Part shown: positions 52,362-59,888 of the stretch, piece after piece
How positions within the stretch are numbered: position 1 is the first letter of the stretch
Layout: each line of letters starts with the position of its first letter
Assembly (NCBI GenBank): GCA_036768475.1
Contig: DAIPMW010000005.1
Span: 124,001 to 188,000 of the forward strand
Length of the DNA: 64,000 bases
Direction: 5' to 3'
DNA from: JAEUMD01 sp036768475
GTDB taxonomy: Bacteria; Pseudomonadota; Alphaproteobacteria; Rhizobiales; Hyphomicrobiaceae
Position numbers and translations under genes: made by a program
Notes under the pieces: generated by a model
Told to the model about the DNA's origin: nothing
The model's input: the letters and a program-made list of their open reading frames with translations, nothing else
The model's database searches: none

Positions 52362-52871
52362 GTGCCTGGACACCGCAATACTTTACGAATTTTTCTAGCA
52401 CTCATCGCTGCACTCCTGGCGGCATGGCCGGGCACAGCGAACGCGCATATGGGCGTTCGCCATGAAGTTTTGCCAGCTATCAATGCACGACAGATGAGCG
52501 CGCGTCTGCTCTTTCCGAGCACGTTTGTGGAGACGACGTCGCTCACCCAAGATGTCCAGGCACTGGCCGTGCCAAAACGCGCAGTTAGCAAAGGGGCGAT
52601 TGACTTGCGTTCTGGTCAAGTCGTTGTGACGGCGTCGCCCGCAGATACGTCGTCGTGCCATGTCTGCTGCACGGACGACAATTGTGCCGGCTGCGCGGAC
52701 TGCTGTTGGTCCACTGAATGTATGACGAGTTGCTCAGTTTGTCATAACGGTGTTGCAACGGCTTTTATCGGCATGTCCATGCTTCAGTTGGGTAAGCGGA
52801 GCCTTTACCAGCTCGATCATGAACTGGTCGGATTTACACATCCGCCCGAGCCGGAACCGCCGCGCTCGTGA
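52362..52871 (+). CDS. Exported Cys-rich protein of the copper island (paralogue 1)
   Basis: A 169-residue protein from a GTG start. A signal peptide (LRIFLALIAALLAAWPGTAN, cleavage before HMGV) implies export. The centre carries a dense cysteine cluster (about residues 99-127: CHVCC, NCAGCADCC, ECMTSC, CSVCH) that could bind copper or zinc or form disulfides. The tail YQLDHELVGFTHPPEPEPP resembles the tail of the protein at 54058-54519, which also has a Cys cluster at the same relative place. I recognise no named family. Its position at the head of a copper-resistance island suggests metal binding in the periplasm. Confidence 0.6.
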   Translation: MPGHRNTLRIFLALIAALLAAWPGTANAHMGVRHEVLPAINARQMSARLLFPSTFVETTSLTQDVQALAVPKRAVSKGAIDLRSGQVVVTASPADTSSCHVCCTDDNCAGCADCCWSTECMTSCSVCHNGVATAFIGMSMLQLGKRSLYQLDHELVGFTHPPEPEPPRS

Positions 52872-53030
52872 ATTTTCACGCGGCGTATTAGCTCTTCTGA
52901 AGCAATCCTCATCGAACTCATTTTCTGACTGCAGCAGGCTGTCTCGTTCTTTTCGGTATTCCAACCATACTGCGAGTACGTTGCTATTCAATGGCCAGTC
53001 CTGCGCCGTCTCTGCAACTGGAGATACATT

Positions 53031-53705
53031 ATGAACACCACGAAATCACTCGTAACCGCAGCGCTCGTTGCCAGTCTGAGCTTCAGTGCCACGGCCTTAG
53101 CCCAACAGGACCACGACGCGCACCATCCAGGTGGCGCGCCCAGTACATCGCAACCTGACCAGCCGATGCCTAAGAAGGAAGACACGAAGCCGTCTGAGAT
53201 GCCCTCCGGCGGAATGATGGGAGACGGCATGATGGGCAAGGGAATGATGCAAGGCGGAATGATGGGCGGCGGAATGATGGGCGGCGGCATGATGCGCCAA
53301 GGCATGATGGGCCCCATGATGCAAGGCGGCATGATGGGGCGCGATTGCCCGATGATGGGCATGGCCATGGGTGAAGGTGGCGGTTCCACTCATGCTGCCG
53401 GACGCATCGCATTTCTCAAGGCTGAACTCGGTATTACCGAAAAGCAGACAGCGGCCTTCGAAGCCTACGCTGAAGCGCTGAAGAAGAACATGGAAAGCAT
53501 GAAGGCTATGCGAGCCGGCATGATGTCGAACATGAAATCTGGCGCGGCTGGCGAACGTCTCGATGGGCGTATCAAGGCAATGGAAGGGCGCCTCGCGAGC
53601 CTCAAAGAGGTAAAGCCTGCTCTCGACACGTTCTACGCAACATTGAGCGATGAGCAGAAGAAGAAGGCAGACGAAATGCTCGCAGGCATGGGTTGCATGA
53701 TGTAA
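53031..53705 (+). CDS. Met-rich periplasmic Spy/CpxP-like protein
   Basis: A 224-residue protein with a signal peptide (LVTAALVASLSFSATALAQ). A His/Asp stretch follows (QQDHDAHHPGG), then a Met-Gly repeat region (about 59-112) made of GGMMG, GKGMMQ and GPMMQ-type units. The C-terminal helical domain (about 120-224) is of the LTXXQ/Spy type: RIAFLKAELGITEKQTAAFE then DTFYATLSDEQKKKADEMLA. The methionines are typical Cu(I) ligands. It likely buffers copper or protects periplasmic proteins. It is flanked by the two Cys-rich exported proteins. Confidence 0.8.
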   Translation: MNTTKSLVTAALVASLSFSATALAQQDHDAHHPGGAPSTSQPDQPMPKKEDTKPSEMPSGGMMGDGMMGKGMMQGGMMGGGMMGGGMMRQGMMGPMMQGGMMGRDCPMMGMAMGEGGGSTHAAGRIAFLKAELGITEKQTAAFEAYAEALKKNMESMKAMRAGMMSNMKSGAAGERLDGRIKAMEGRLASLKEVKPALDTFYATLSDEQKKKADEMLAGMGCMM

Positions 53706-54057
53706 CCCGCCGCGCACTGAGCGGGACCGCGAAATCTTCATCCGAATTTGTGTGTCCCGCTCACCAAGCCCGTTTTGGGAACCTTTGCTCGAACAATCGC
53801 AAATCGGCACGCTTGGCGGACAACTGAAGATCGTCGTTGAGAGTATGAGGAATGGCCGCTGTACCGTCGCCGGCCGACTCGGCGCAAAAAGTTCCGACAC
53901 TATGCGGCCTGAGCGCAACAACCTGGTGCAGCGGGCGGCATTCCGGTTCTTGTCACTTGTGTGCCGGCGCGGGCTTCTCTTAAATTGATAAATTGACACA
54001 GATTCGAGTCATGATGATTTCGGCCGACGAATACTTATTCGGCAATGGGGATCATAA
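53706..54057. other. Gene-free gap
   Basis: No supported gene. Short open frames lack signals. The final 80 bases are AT-richer and probably hold the promoter of the following gene. Confidence 0.35.
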
Positions 54058-54519
54058 TTGTACGAGATGATTGGACGCGCTTACAGCCTTGCCTCGACCT
54101 TGCTCGTCGCCTTTTTCATTCTGGCGATGACGGGAGCCTACGTTTCGCAGGCGAGCGCTCATTCCGGTCATCACCACCCAGCAATTGCGAAAGATTCCAT
54201 TCAGCGGTCGGATGCGGCACGAAACCCGCATCGTTTGCCGGAAACAGGCAGCCTTTTGAATGCCGGGCGAGCGTCGGTATACGTTGAAGATCTATCGAGC
54301 ATCGAGAGTTGCCAGGGTCTTAGGTGTCCGGCAGGCAGTGTTCATCTGTGCGCGGGCGGTTGCTGCTGTTCATCCGTTTGTCAAGGCGGCACGGCCTTGC
54401 TCAGCCCGGCACTTGGATCCACCGCGCCGACCGCATTTGACAAAAGTGGCGCTTGGCCGGTCGAGATTGATAGGCCACTGAGCGTGGTGTTCCGGTTGGA
54501 TCGTCCCCCCAAGGTGTGA
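54058..54519 (+). CDS. Exported Cys-rich protein of the copper island (paralogue 2)
   Basis: A 153-residue protein. A TTG start at 54058 is favoured by GGGGA 6-7 bases upstream; the ATG at 54067 is the alternative. The signal segment (LASTLLVAFFILAMTGAYVS) is followed by His-rich AHSGHHHPAI. A cysteine cluster (about 84-108: CQGLRC, LCAGGCCCSSVC) precedes a tail WPVEIDRPLSVVFRLDRPP that resembles the tail of the protein at 52362-52871. The two probably form a small family of exported metal-binding proteins. No known domain is recognised. Confidence 0.55.
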   Translation: MYEMIGRAYSLASTLLVAFFILAMTGAYVSQASAHSGHHHPAIAKDSIQRSDAARNPHRLPETGSLLNAGRASVYVEDLSSIESCQGLRCPAGSVHLCAGGCCCSSVCQGGTALLSPALGSTAPTAFDKSGAWPVEIDRPLSVVFRLDRPPKV

Positions 54520-54681
54520 GGCCTCATTCCCCATTTCCTCAAACGGATTTGCGGTCGAGGAATGTGCGCTTCGCGACGTAATTATCTGCAACCTGGGCGT
54601 TACGCGTCAGTTGCGGGGTACCTTTTGTAACAGGTGCTTCGCTTGAGCGCCTCTATCGAATTTGTCGGAAAGGTTTGTGCC

Positions 54682-54906
54682 ATGAGGACCCGATTTCTGG
54701 GTGTGGTGCTTTGCACCGCATTCCTATTGTCGGCATGCAGGGAAACGCTGGAACCGATTGGAGCTGGCCCTGACCCGACCGATGCCTTCGTGCCGGTTCG
54801 AGAACGCGGCTACACATCGGTCACGGGCGATGCCCGCAGCTACACGATCGTGACACCCCGGCCATGGGGCGAGAGCAACGAAGAGGTTGCGCCGAAATCG
54901 AAATGA
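54682..54906 (+). CDS. Small lipoprotein
   Basis: A 74-residue protein with a lipoprotein signal (MRTRFLGVVLCTAFLLSAC; lipobox LLSAC, Cys19). The mature part is about 55 residues: RETLEPIGAGPDPTDAFVPV then RERGYTSVTGDARSYTIVTP. It has no recognised domain. It lies just upstream of the TolC-like gene and on the same strand, so it may be an accessory outer-membrane component. The start is the ATG that gives a proper signal peptide. Confidence 0.65.
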   Translation: MRTRFLGVVLCTAFLLSACRETLEPIGAGPDPTDAFVPVRERGYTSVTGDARSYTIVTPRPWGESNEEVAPKSK

Positions 54907-54962
54907 CAGCACGCGCCGTAGTGATGGGGGGCGTCTTGGCGGGTGGCTGATTGGGGGATGCG

Positions 54963-56495
54963 ATGCAAAACGGAAATGTGGCCGCGACCAGGGGGGCGCG
55001 CTTGGCTAAGAAGGTCCGCACGGTAATGATTATTGCTCTCATGGCTGGCTTTGGCGGCTGCGCGCGTTTTTCACCTGATCAAGGCATGGGCGCGGTGCAG
55101 CATATGGCGACGGCCTCGCTCGGCAAGGACGTCGTCAAAATTCGCAACGACGAGGACGCCGAGGATGTTCGTGCGCGCGTCAAGGCGCTGCTGAGAAAGC
55201 CGCTGACAGCAAATGCTGCAGTCCAGATCGCTCTCATCAACAACAGAGGCTTGCAGGCAGCCCTCTACGAACTCGGTGTATCCGAAGCGCAGATGGTTGA
55301 GGCATCGCTTCCACCGAGCCCCACTCTGTCGCTCTCGCGCATGGTTGTCCCGGGAGCCGTACTTGAGATCGAGCGGCAAATTCTGCAAAACATCCTCGGG
55401 CTTCTCACATTACCGCGGCGCCGCGAGATCGCCGAGGATCGCTTCGAGCAGGCCAAGCTTCGGGCCGCGGAGGCCGTCCTCCGTCTCGCCGCGGACACGC
55501 GACGCGCTTACTACAATGCTGTGGCCGCCGGTCAGATCGTAATCTTCCTCAAGCGCGCGCAGCTTGCGGCCGAATCCCTCTCGGATCTCGCCAAGCAGCT
55601 CGGCGAGAGCGGTGCCATGGGCAAGCTAAGCCAGGCGCGCCAGCACGCATTCTATGTGGAGGTAACGCGCCAGGTCGCCGTCGCTCGCCTGAAACATCGC
55701 AGCGAGAGGGATCGCCTCGCGCGGCTGATGGGGCTCTGGGGCTCTGATCTCGCCTTCAAGCTGCCCGATGCCCTGCCCAACATGCCCCGCCACCCGCGGC
55801 GGCTTGAAGCCGTCGAGAAAGATGCGGTGGCCAGCCGGATCGACCTGCGGATCGCGCGCGCAGAGCTGGAGATCCTCGCGAAGTCCTATGGGCTGGCGCG
55901 CGCGACACGGTTCATTAACGTCCTTGAGCTCAGGGGCATCTCGAAGACCGAGTGGCGCCGCATCATCGAAACCGACTACGAGCTCACGGGCGGCGCTCCG
56001 CCGACACTGATCAAGACATCGACACCCGCGACCGAAAAGGAGAGCTGGCGTGGCGTCGAACTCGAGTTTCAGATTCCGATCTACGATTTCGGCGAGGCGC
56101 GCACGCGCGGTGCGCGTGAATCCTATCTCATGGCCGCAAATAAACTCGCCGACCTTGCGATCAACGTTCGAGGCCAGGCACGCGAAGCCTATCAAGGCTA
56201 TCGCGGCGCCTACGATATCGCCGGTATCTATTCCAGTAAGCTCTTGCCGCTGCGTAACCTGATCTCGGAGGAGATGCTGCTGCAGTATAATGGCATGTTG
56301 GCTGATCTGTTCGAACTGATCCAGGATTCGCGTGCGCGCATACAGAGTAACGTCGAGGCCATAGGCGCCGAACGCGATTTCTGGATCGCGGCGGTTGATC
56401 TCGATGCCGCAATTCTGGGAGGCGGTGGTGCACCGGTAGACGTCGGCAGCGCTGCGGCGAGCGGTATGGCCGCCGACGGCGGCGCGGGTCACTAG
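54963..56495 (+). CDS. TolC-family outer-membrane efflux protein
   Basis: A 510-residue protein. The N-terminus has a lipobox-like MAGFGGC (about residues 27-33), so it is probably a lipidated channel such as CusC/OprM. Two OEP repeats are visible: TANAAVQIALINNRGLQAAL and ELGVSEAQMVEASLPPSPTL in the first, and SYLMAANKLADLAINVRGQA near the second, with long helices throughout. The C-terminus is Gly/Ala-rich. The first ATG with an upstream G-rich site is 54963. It lies 57 bases before a multicopper oxidase gene. No RND pump is in the window. Confidence 0.85.
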   Translation: MQNGNVAATRGARLAKKVRTVMIIALMAGFGGCARFSPDQGMGAVQHMATASLGKDVVKIRNDEDAEDVRARVKALLRKPLTANAAVQIALINNRGLQAALYELGVSEAQMVEASLPPSPTLSLSRMVVPGAVLEIERQILQNILGLLTLPRRREIAEDRFEQAKLRAAEAVLRLAADTRRAYYNAVAAGQIVIFLKRAQLAAESLSDLAKQLGESGAMGKLSQARQHAFYVEVTRQVAVARLKHRSERDRLARLMGLWGSDLAFKLPDALPNMPRHPRRLEAVEKDAVASRIDLRIARAELEILAKSYGLARATRFINVLELRGISKTEWRRIIETDYELTGGAPPTLIKTSTPATEKESWRGVELEFQIPIYDFGEARTRGARESYLMAANKLADLAINVRGQAREAYQGYRGAYDIAGIYSSKLLPLRNLISEEMLLQYNGMLADLFELIQDSRARIQSNVEAIGAERDFWIAAVDLDAAILGGGGAPVDVGSAAASGMAADGGAGH

Positions 56496-56552
56496 CCATA
56501 AAACCCAAGACCAAGCCGTCCGAAGCAATGATGACACGCAAGGAGTAGAAAG

Positions 56553-57956
56553 ATGGAACTTTCGCGCCGGCGATTCATTGAAGGAACAGGTGTCCTCGCC
56601 ACAGCCGTCGCGGCCACCGCGGTAAGCGGGCGTGCGGCCCATGCGGCATTGCCCGAGGCGCCGATTCAGAAGTCGCCATCCATGCAGCCGCCGTTCATTC
56701 CGAATGGTGGCCCGGATTACAACCCCGTCGTCACACTCAACGGCTGGACGCTGCCGTGGCGCATGAAGGATGGATGGAAGGAGTTTCATTTGGTGGCTGA
56801 GCCCGTGGAGCGCGAGATGGCGCCGGGCATGAAGGCTTATTTGTGGGGCTACAACGGCCAGTCGCCTGGCCCGACAATCGAGGTCGTCGAGGGCGACAAG
56901 GTGCGTATCTTCGTTACGAACAAGCTGCCTGAGCACACGACGATTCACTGGCACGGCCAAATCGTTCCGAGCGGCATGGATGGTGTTGGCGGCTTGACGC
57001 AACCTCACATCAAGCCCGGTCAGACATTCGTCTACGAGTTCGTGCTGACCAAGAGCGGCACGTTCATGTACCACCCGCACGCTGACGAAATGGTGCAAAT
57101 GGCCATGGGTATGATGGGATTCTTCGTCGTACATCCGAAGGACCCGAAGTTCATGCGGGTTGATCGCGACTTCTGCTTCCTAATGAATGCATTCGACATT
57201 GAGCCCGGCACTTATTTGCCCAAGATCAGCACCATGACGGATTTCAACCTGTGGTGCTGGAACAGCCGAGTGTTCCCCGGGATCGATCATTTGGTGATCG
57301 GTAAGGGCGACCGGGCGCGCATCCGGTTCGGCAACCTCACCATGACCAATCATCCCATCCACATGCACGGCTACGACTTCGAGGTGACCTGCACGGACGG
57401 GGGCTGGGTGAAGCCCGAAGCGCGCTGGCCGGAAGTGACCGTCGATTGCGCGGTCGGGCAGATGCGCGCTTTTGAGTTCGATGCCGTCCACGAAGGCGAC
57501 TGGGCGATCCACTGCCACAAATCGCATCACACGATGAATGCCATGGGGCACGACGTGAAGACGTACATCGGCGTCGACAAAAAGGACGTGGCACGAAAGA
57601 TCCGCACGCTGGTCGACGGCTATATGCCGATGGGAACAGCGGGAATGGCCGACATGGGTGAAATGGAGATGCCACTTCCCGACAATACGCTGCCCATGAT
57701 GACCGGTTTTGGTCAGTTCGGACCGATCGAAATGGGCGGCATGTTTTCGGTAGTAAAGGTGCGCGAAGGTCTCGATCGCAACGACTACAAGGATCCCGGC
57801 TGGTTCAAGTTCCCCGAGGGCACGGTCGCCTACGCATGGAAGGGACCAAAAATGACCGAAGCAATGCGTGTACCCCAGGAGACGAGCGGGGCGCCCACAG
57901 TGATTGAGGGGCGCGCTGTCAAGCCGAAACACGGCGGCGGACACTCTGGTCACTAA
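56553..57956 (+). CDS. Multicopper oxidase with Tat signal (CopA/CueO-like)
   Basis: A 467-residue protein. SRRRFIEGTGVLATAVAATA is a twin-arginine signal, so the protein is exported folded. Copper ligands are complete: HWHG (132-135), HPHAD (174-178), HPIHMHG (267-273), and the type 1 signature HCHKSHHTMNAM (H320, C321, H322, H326, M331). A Met-rich tail segment (MPMGTAGMADMGEMEMPLPD near 353-372) is typical of cuprous oxidases. It probably oxidises Cu(I) to Cu(II) in the periplasm. It follows the TolC-like gene and precedes a cupredoxin. Confidence 0.9.
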   Translation: MELSRRRFIEGTGVLATAVAATAVSGRAAHAALPEAPIQKSPSMQPPFIPNGGPDYNPVVTLNGWTLPWRMKDGWKEFHLVAEPVEREMAPGMKAYLWGYNGQSPGPTIEVVEGDKVRIFVTNKLPEHTTIHWHGQIVPSGMDGVGGLTQPHIKPGQTFVYEFVLTKSGTFMYHPHADEMVQMAMGMMGFFVVHPKDPKFMRVDRDFCFLMNAFDIEPGTYLPKISTMTDFNLWCWNSRVFPGIDHLVIGKGDRARIRFGNLTMTNHPIHMHGYDFEVTCTDGGWVKPEARWPEVTVDCAVGQMRAFEFDAVHEGDWAIHCHKSHHTMNAMGHDVKTYIGVDKKDVARKIRTLVDGYMPMGTAGMADMGEMEMPLPDNTLPMMTGFGQFGPIEMGGMFSVVKVREGLDRNDYKDPGWFKFPEGTVAYAWKGPKMTEAMRVPQETSGAPTVIEGRAVKPKHGGGHSGH

Positions 57957-58084
57957 GACTCTACGAATGAAGAAACGCGAGCGGATTGGATGTCGGGTTC
58001 ATTGCTGGTTCAGCCGCCAAATGCCTTCCTGGTTGTGGACTGCGCCCGCGAACGTGATCGTGAGCGGCAACATGGAGCAAAGTT

Positions 58085-58594
58085 ATGAATAAGACGTCGC
58101 TGATGATCTCTTGGCTTGGCGGTGCGCTGCTCCTCGGCAGCCAGGCAATGCTCGGGAGCGCATATGCCGGACCTGGCAATCACGACCATTCGCCCCATCA
58201 TCATGCTGACGAGCGAGCCTTTGGACAACCGGGCGACCCACAAAAGCCAGCGCGTACAATCTCAATCATAATGAAGGAAGGCGATGGGACCATGGCATTC
58301 GTGCCAAACCTCATTGAAGTAAAGAAGGGCGAACAAATCCGCTTCAAGCTCCGCAACAATGGCGCGCTCGAGCATGAAATTGTCGTTGCCACGCGGGAAG
58401 AAAACTTGGCGCATGCAAAGGAGATGGCCAAGAATCCAGGCATGGAACACGATGACCCCAACGCGAGACGACTGAATCCCGCTGAGGAAGGCGAGATCCT
58501 GTGGCGCTTCACCAAAGCCGGTCGATTTGACATGTCGTGCCTTATCCCCGGCCATCTGGAGGCTGGGATGACCGGAACGATTATCGTCAAGTAG
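58085..58594 (+). CDS. Periplasmic cupredoxin (blue copper protein)
   Basis: A 169-residue protein with a signal peptide (LMISWLGGALLLGSQAMLGS, cleavage near AYA-GP) and a His-rich linker (HDHSPHHHADER). The cupredoxin fold follows: TISIIMKEGDGTMAFVPNLI, GEQIRFKLRNNG and the four type 1 ligands His97, Cys152, His157 and Met162 (SCLIPGHLEAGM). It likely carries electrons from, or copper to, the multicopper oxidase encoded 128 bases upstream. It resembles CopI-type proteins of copper tolerance. Confidence 0.87.
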   Translation: MNKTSLMISWLGGALLLGSQAMLGSAYAGPGNHDHSPHHHADERAFGQPGDPQKPARTISIIMKEGDGTMAFVPNLIEVKKGEQIRFKLRNNGALEHEIVVATREENLAHAKEMAKNPGMEHDDPNARRLNPAEEGEILWRFTKAGRFDMSCLIPGHLEAGMTGTIIVK

Positions 58595-58848
58595 CTGCAT
58601 ACCGAAATGGTTCGGAGCGCCATCACCGTTCCGCACACAACGCACGCCGGCAGCCGTCGCCCGAAGCATGCATCCGTGATCGCTGCGGCCGAGCGCGCAG
58701 GCGGCACATCCAATGACCCATCATTTGGAACCTGCTGAGCGCGCCGAGCCGAGAAGAAGATCAGATTGAAGATCGGGTTGTCCGTACGCGCCGGCCGTGC
58801 GGGAACGATTATTGGCAAGCCGGCCTGGTACGTTGAAGGAGTTATGAA
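58595..58848. other. Gap between cupredoxin and CusF-like genes
   Basis: No gene is visible in these 254 bases. The last 12 bases include GAAGGAG, the ribosome site of the following gene. Confidence 0.35.
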
Positions 58849-59142
58849 ATGAGAAGACTGGCACTGGCAAGCATCGGCGCCGTTGCAGCCATCGCTCTGC
58901 CGACACTGGCTTTGGCCGAGATGGTTTCCGGCGAGGTCAAAAAGGTCGACGAGTCTGCGCAAAAGATCACGATCAAGCACGGACCGATCAAGTCGCTCGA
59001 CATGGATATGGACATGACAATGGTGTTCAAGGCCGCTGATCCAGACCTGCTCAAGGCTGCTAAGCCTGGCGACAAAATCATGTTCGAAGCCGAGCGCGTT
59101 AACGGCCAGTTCACGGTAACAAAGATCGAGAAGGCGAAATAA
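58849..59142 (+). CDS. CusF-like periplasmic copper-binding protein
   Basis: A 97-residue protein with a signal peptide (LALASIGAVAAIALPTLALA, cleavage before EMVSG) and a small five-stranded barrel: GEVKKVDESAQKITIKHGPI, MDMTMVFKAADPDLL, GDKIMFEAERVNG. The CusF Cu(I) ligands His and the MTM pair are kept, but the Trp that caps copper in E. coli CusF (NWPEMTM) is Met here (DMDMDMTM), so coordination may be all-sulfur. It probably chaperones Cu(I) to an efflux pump or oxidase. A GGAG site lies 6 bases upstream. Confidence 0.85.
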   Translation: MRRLALASIGAVAAIALPTLALAEMVSGEVKKVDESAQKITIKHGPIKSLDMDMDMTMVFKAADPDLLKAAKPGDKIMFEAERVNGQFTVTKIEKAK

Positions 59143-59178
59143 ACGCCTGTCATATCCATAAAAACGGGAGCTGAGATC

Positions 59179-59685
59179 ATGACCATCATCAAGCCAACCG
59201 AATTGACGCGTCGATCCATCCTCGTTCTCGCAGGCTTAACCGGGATCGTCAGCGTCACTTCCGTAGCAGTCGTGCAGGCGCAAGAAATGCCAAGTGTTGA
59301 CGTCTTCCGCCATCCGAGCTGCGATTGCTGTGGCCGCTGGGTTGAACACCTGCGCCAAAACGGTTTTGCCGTGAAGGTTGCCGAAGCCACCGACATGCAG
59401 AGCATCAAGAGAGCAGCCGGCGTTCCGCCTGAACTTGCCGCATGCCATACCGCAAAGGTTGACGGCTATGTCATCGAAGGGCACGTTCCCGCCTCTGCCA
59501 TGAAGCGTCTCCTTGCGGAACGGCCGCAAGGTCGTGGTCTCGCCGTTCCGGGTATGCCTGAGGGATCGCCGGGCATGGAGGGCGCGGCACCTGTTGTCTA
59601 CGACGTCATTCTCTTCGATAGCGGAATTTCAACGGTCTATGGCCGTTACAAAGGAGAAAAAGCTGCCTTGGAATCGGACCGCTGA
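59179..59685 (+). CDS. DUF411 family exported metal-binding protein
   Basis: A 168-residue protein. The N-terminus (TRRSILVLAGLTGIVSVTSV) carries a twin-Arg-type signal. The thioredoxin-like DUF411 domain follows: VDVFRHPSCDCCGRWVEHLR with a CxCC motif, a later ELAACHTAKVDGYVIEGHVP with Cys and two His, and an AVPGMPEGSPGME segment. These Cys, His and Met residues are candidate Cu(I) ligands. It is commonly linked to copper and silver resistance loci. It closes the plus-strand part of the island and is followed 11 bases later by a copy of repeat A. Confidence 0.87.
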   Translation: MTIIKPTELTRRSILVLAGLTGIVSVTSVAVVQAQEMPSVDVFRHPSCDCCGRWVEHLRQNGFAVKVAEATDMQSIKRAAGVPPELAACHTAKVDGYVIEGHVPASAMKRLLAERPQGRGLAVPGMPEGSPGMEGAAPVVYDVILFDSGISTVYGRYKGEKAALESDR

Positions 59686-59696
59686 GGAGATGCGCC

Positions 59697-59799
59697 AGAT
59701 TGCGTTCATGTTTGGCGGAAAGATGCATACGATCCAGTACCTTGTTTCGAGCATATTTTTCATGCTGAACCGCTGCACACTTCAGCGAAATATGCGCTA
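59697..59799 (+). repeat. Dispersed repeat A, copy 4
   Basis: About 103 bp with the blocks ATTGCGTTCATGTTT, TACCTTGTTTCGAGCATA, CTGAACCGCTGCACACTTCA and a terminal AATATGCGCTA. The first palindrome has decayed on its right arm (GATGCATACGATC). It lies between the convergent DUF411 and multicopper oxidase genes. Confidence 0.8.
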
Positions 59800-59888
59800 C
59801 GTCCAACGACCTTCCCGATGTCATCGCGAACGAGAGCAACGTCGTTGGTGCAGCGCGAATGCACGCATGGGTTATTGCCATCGCTACC

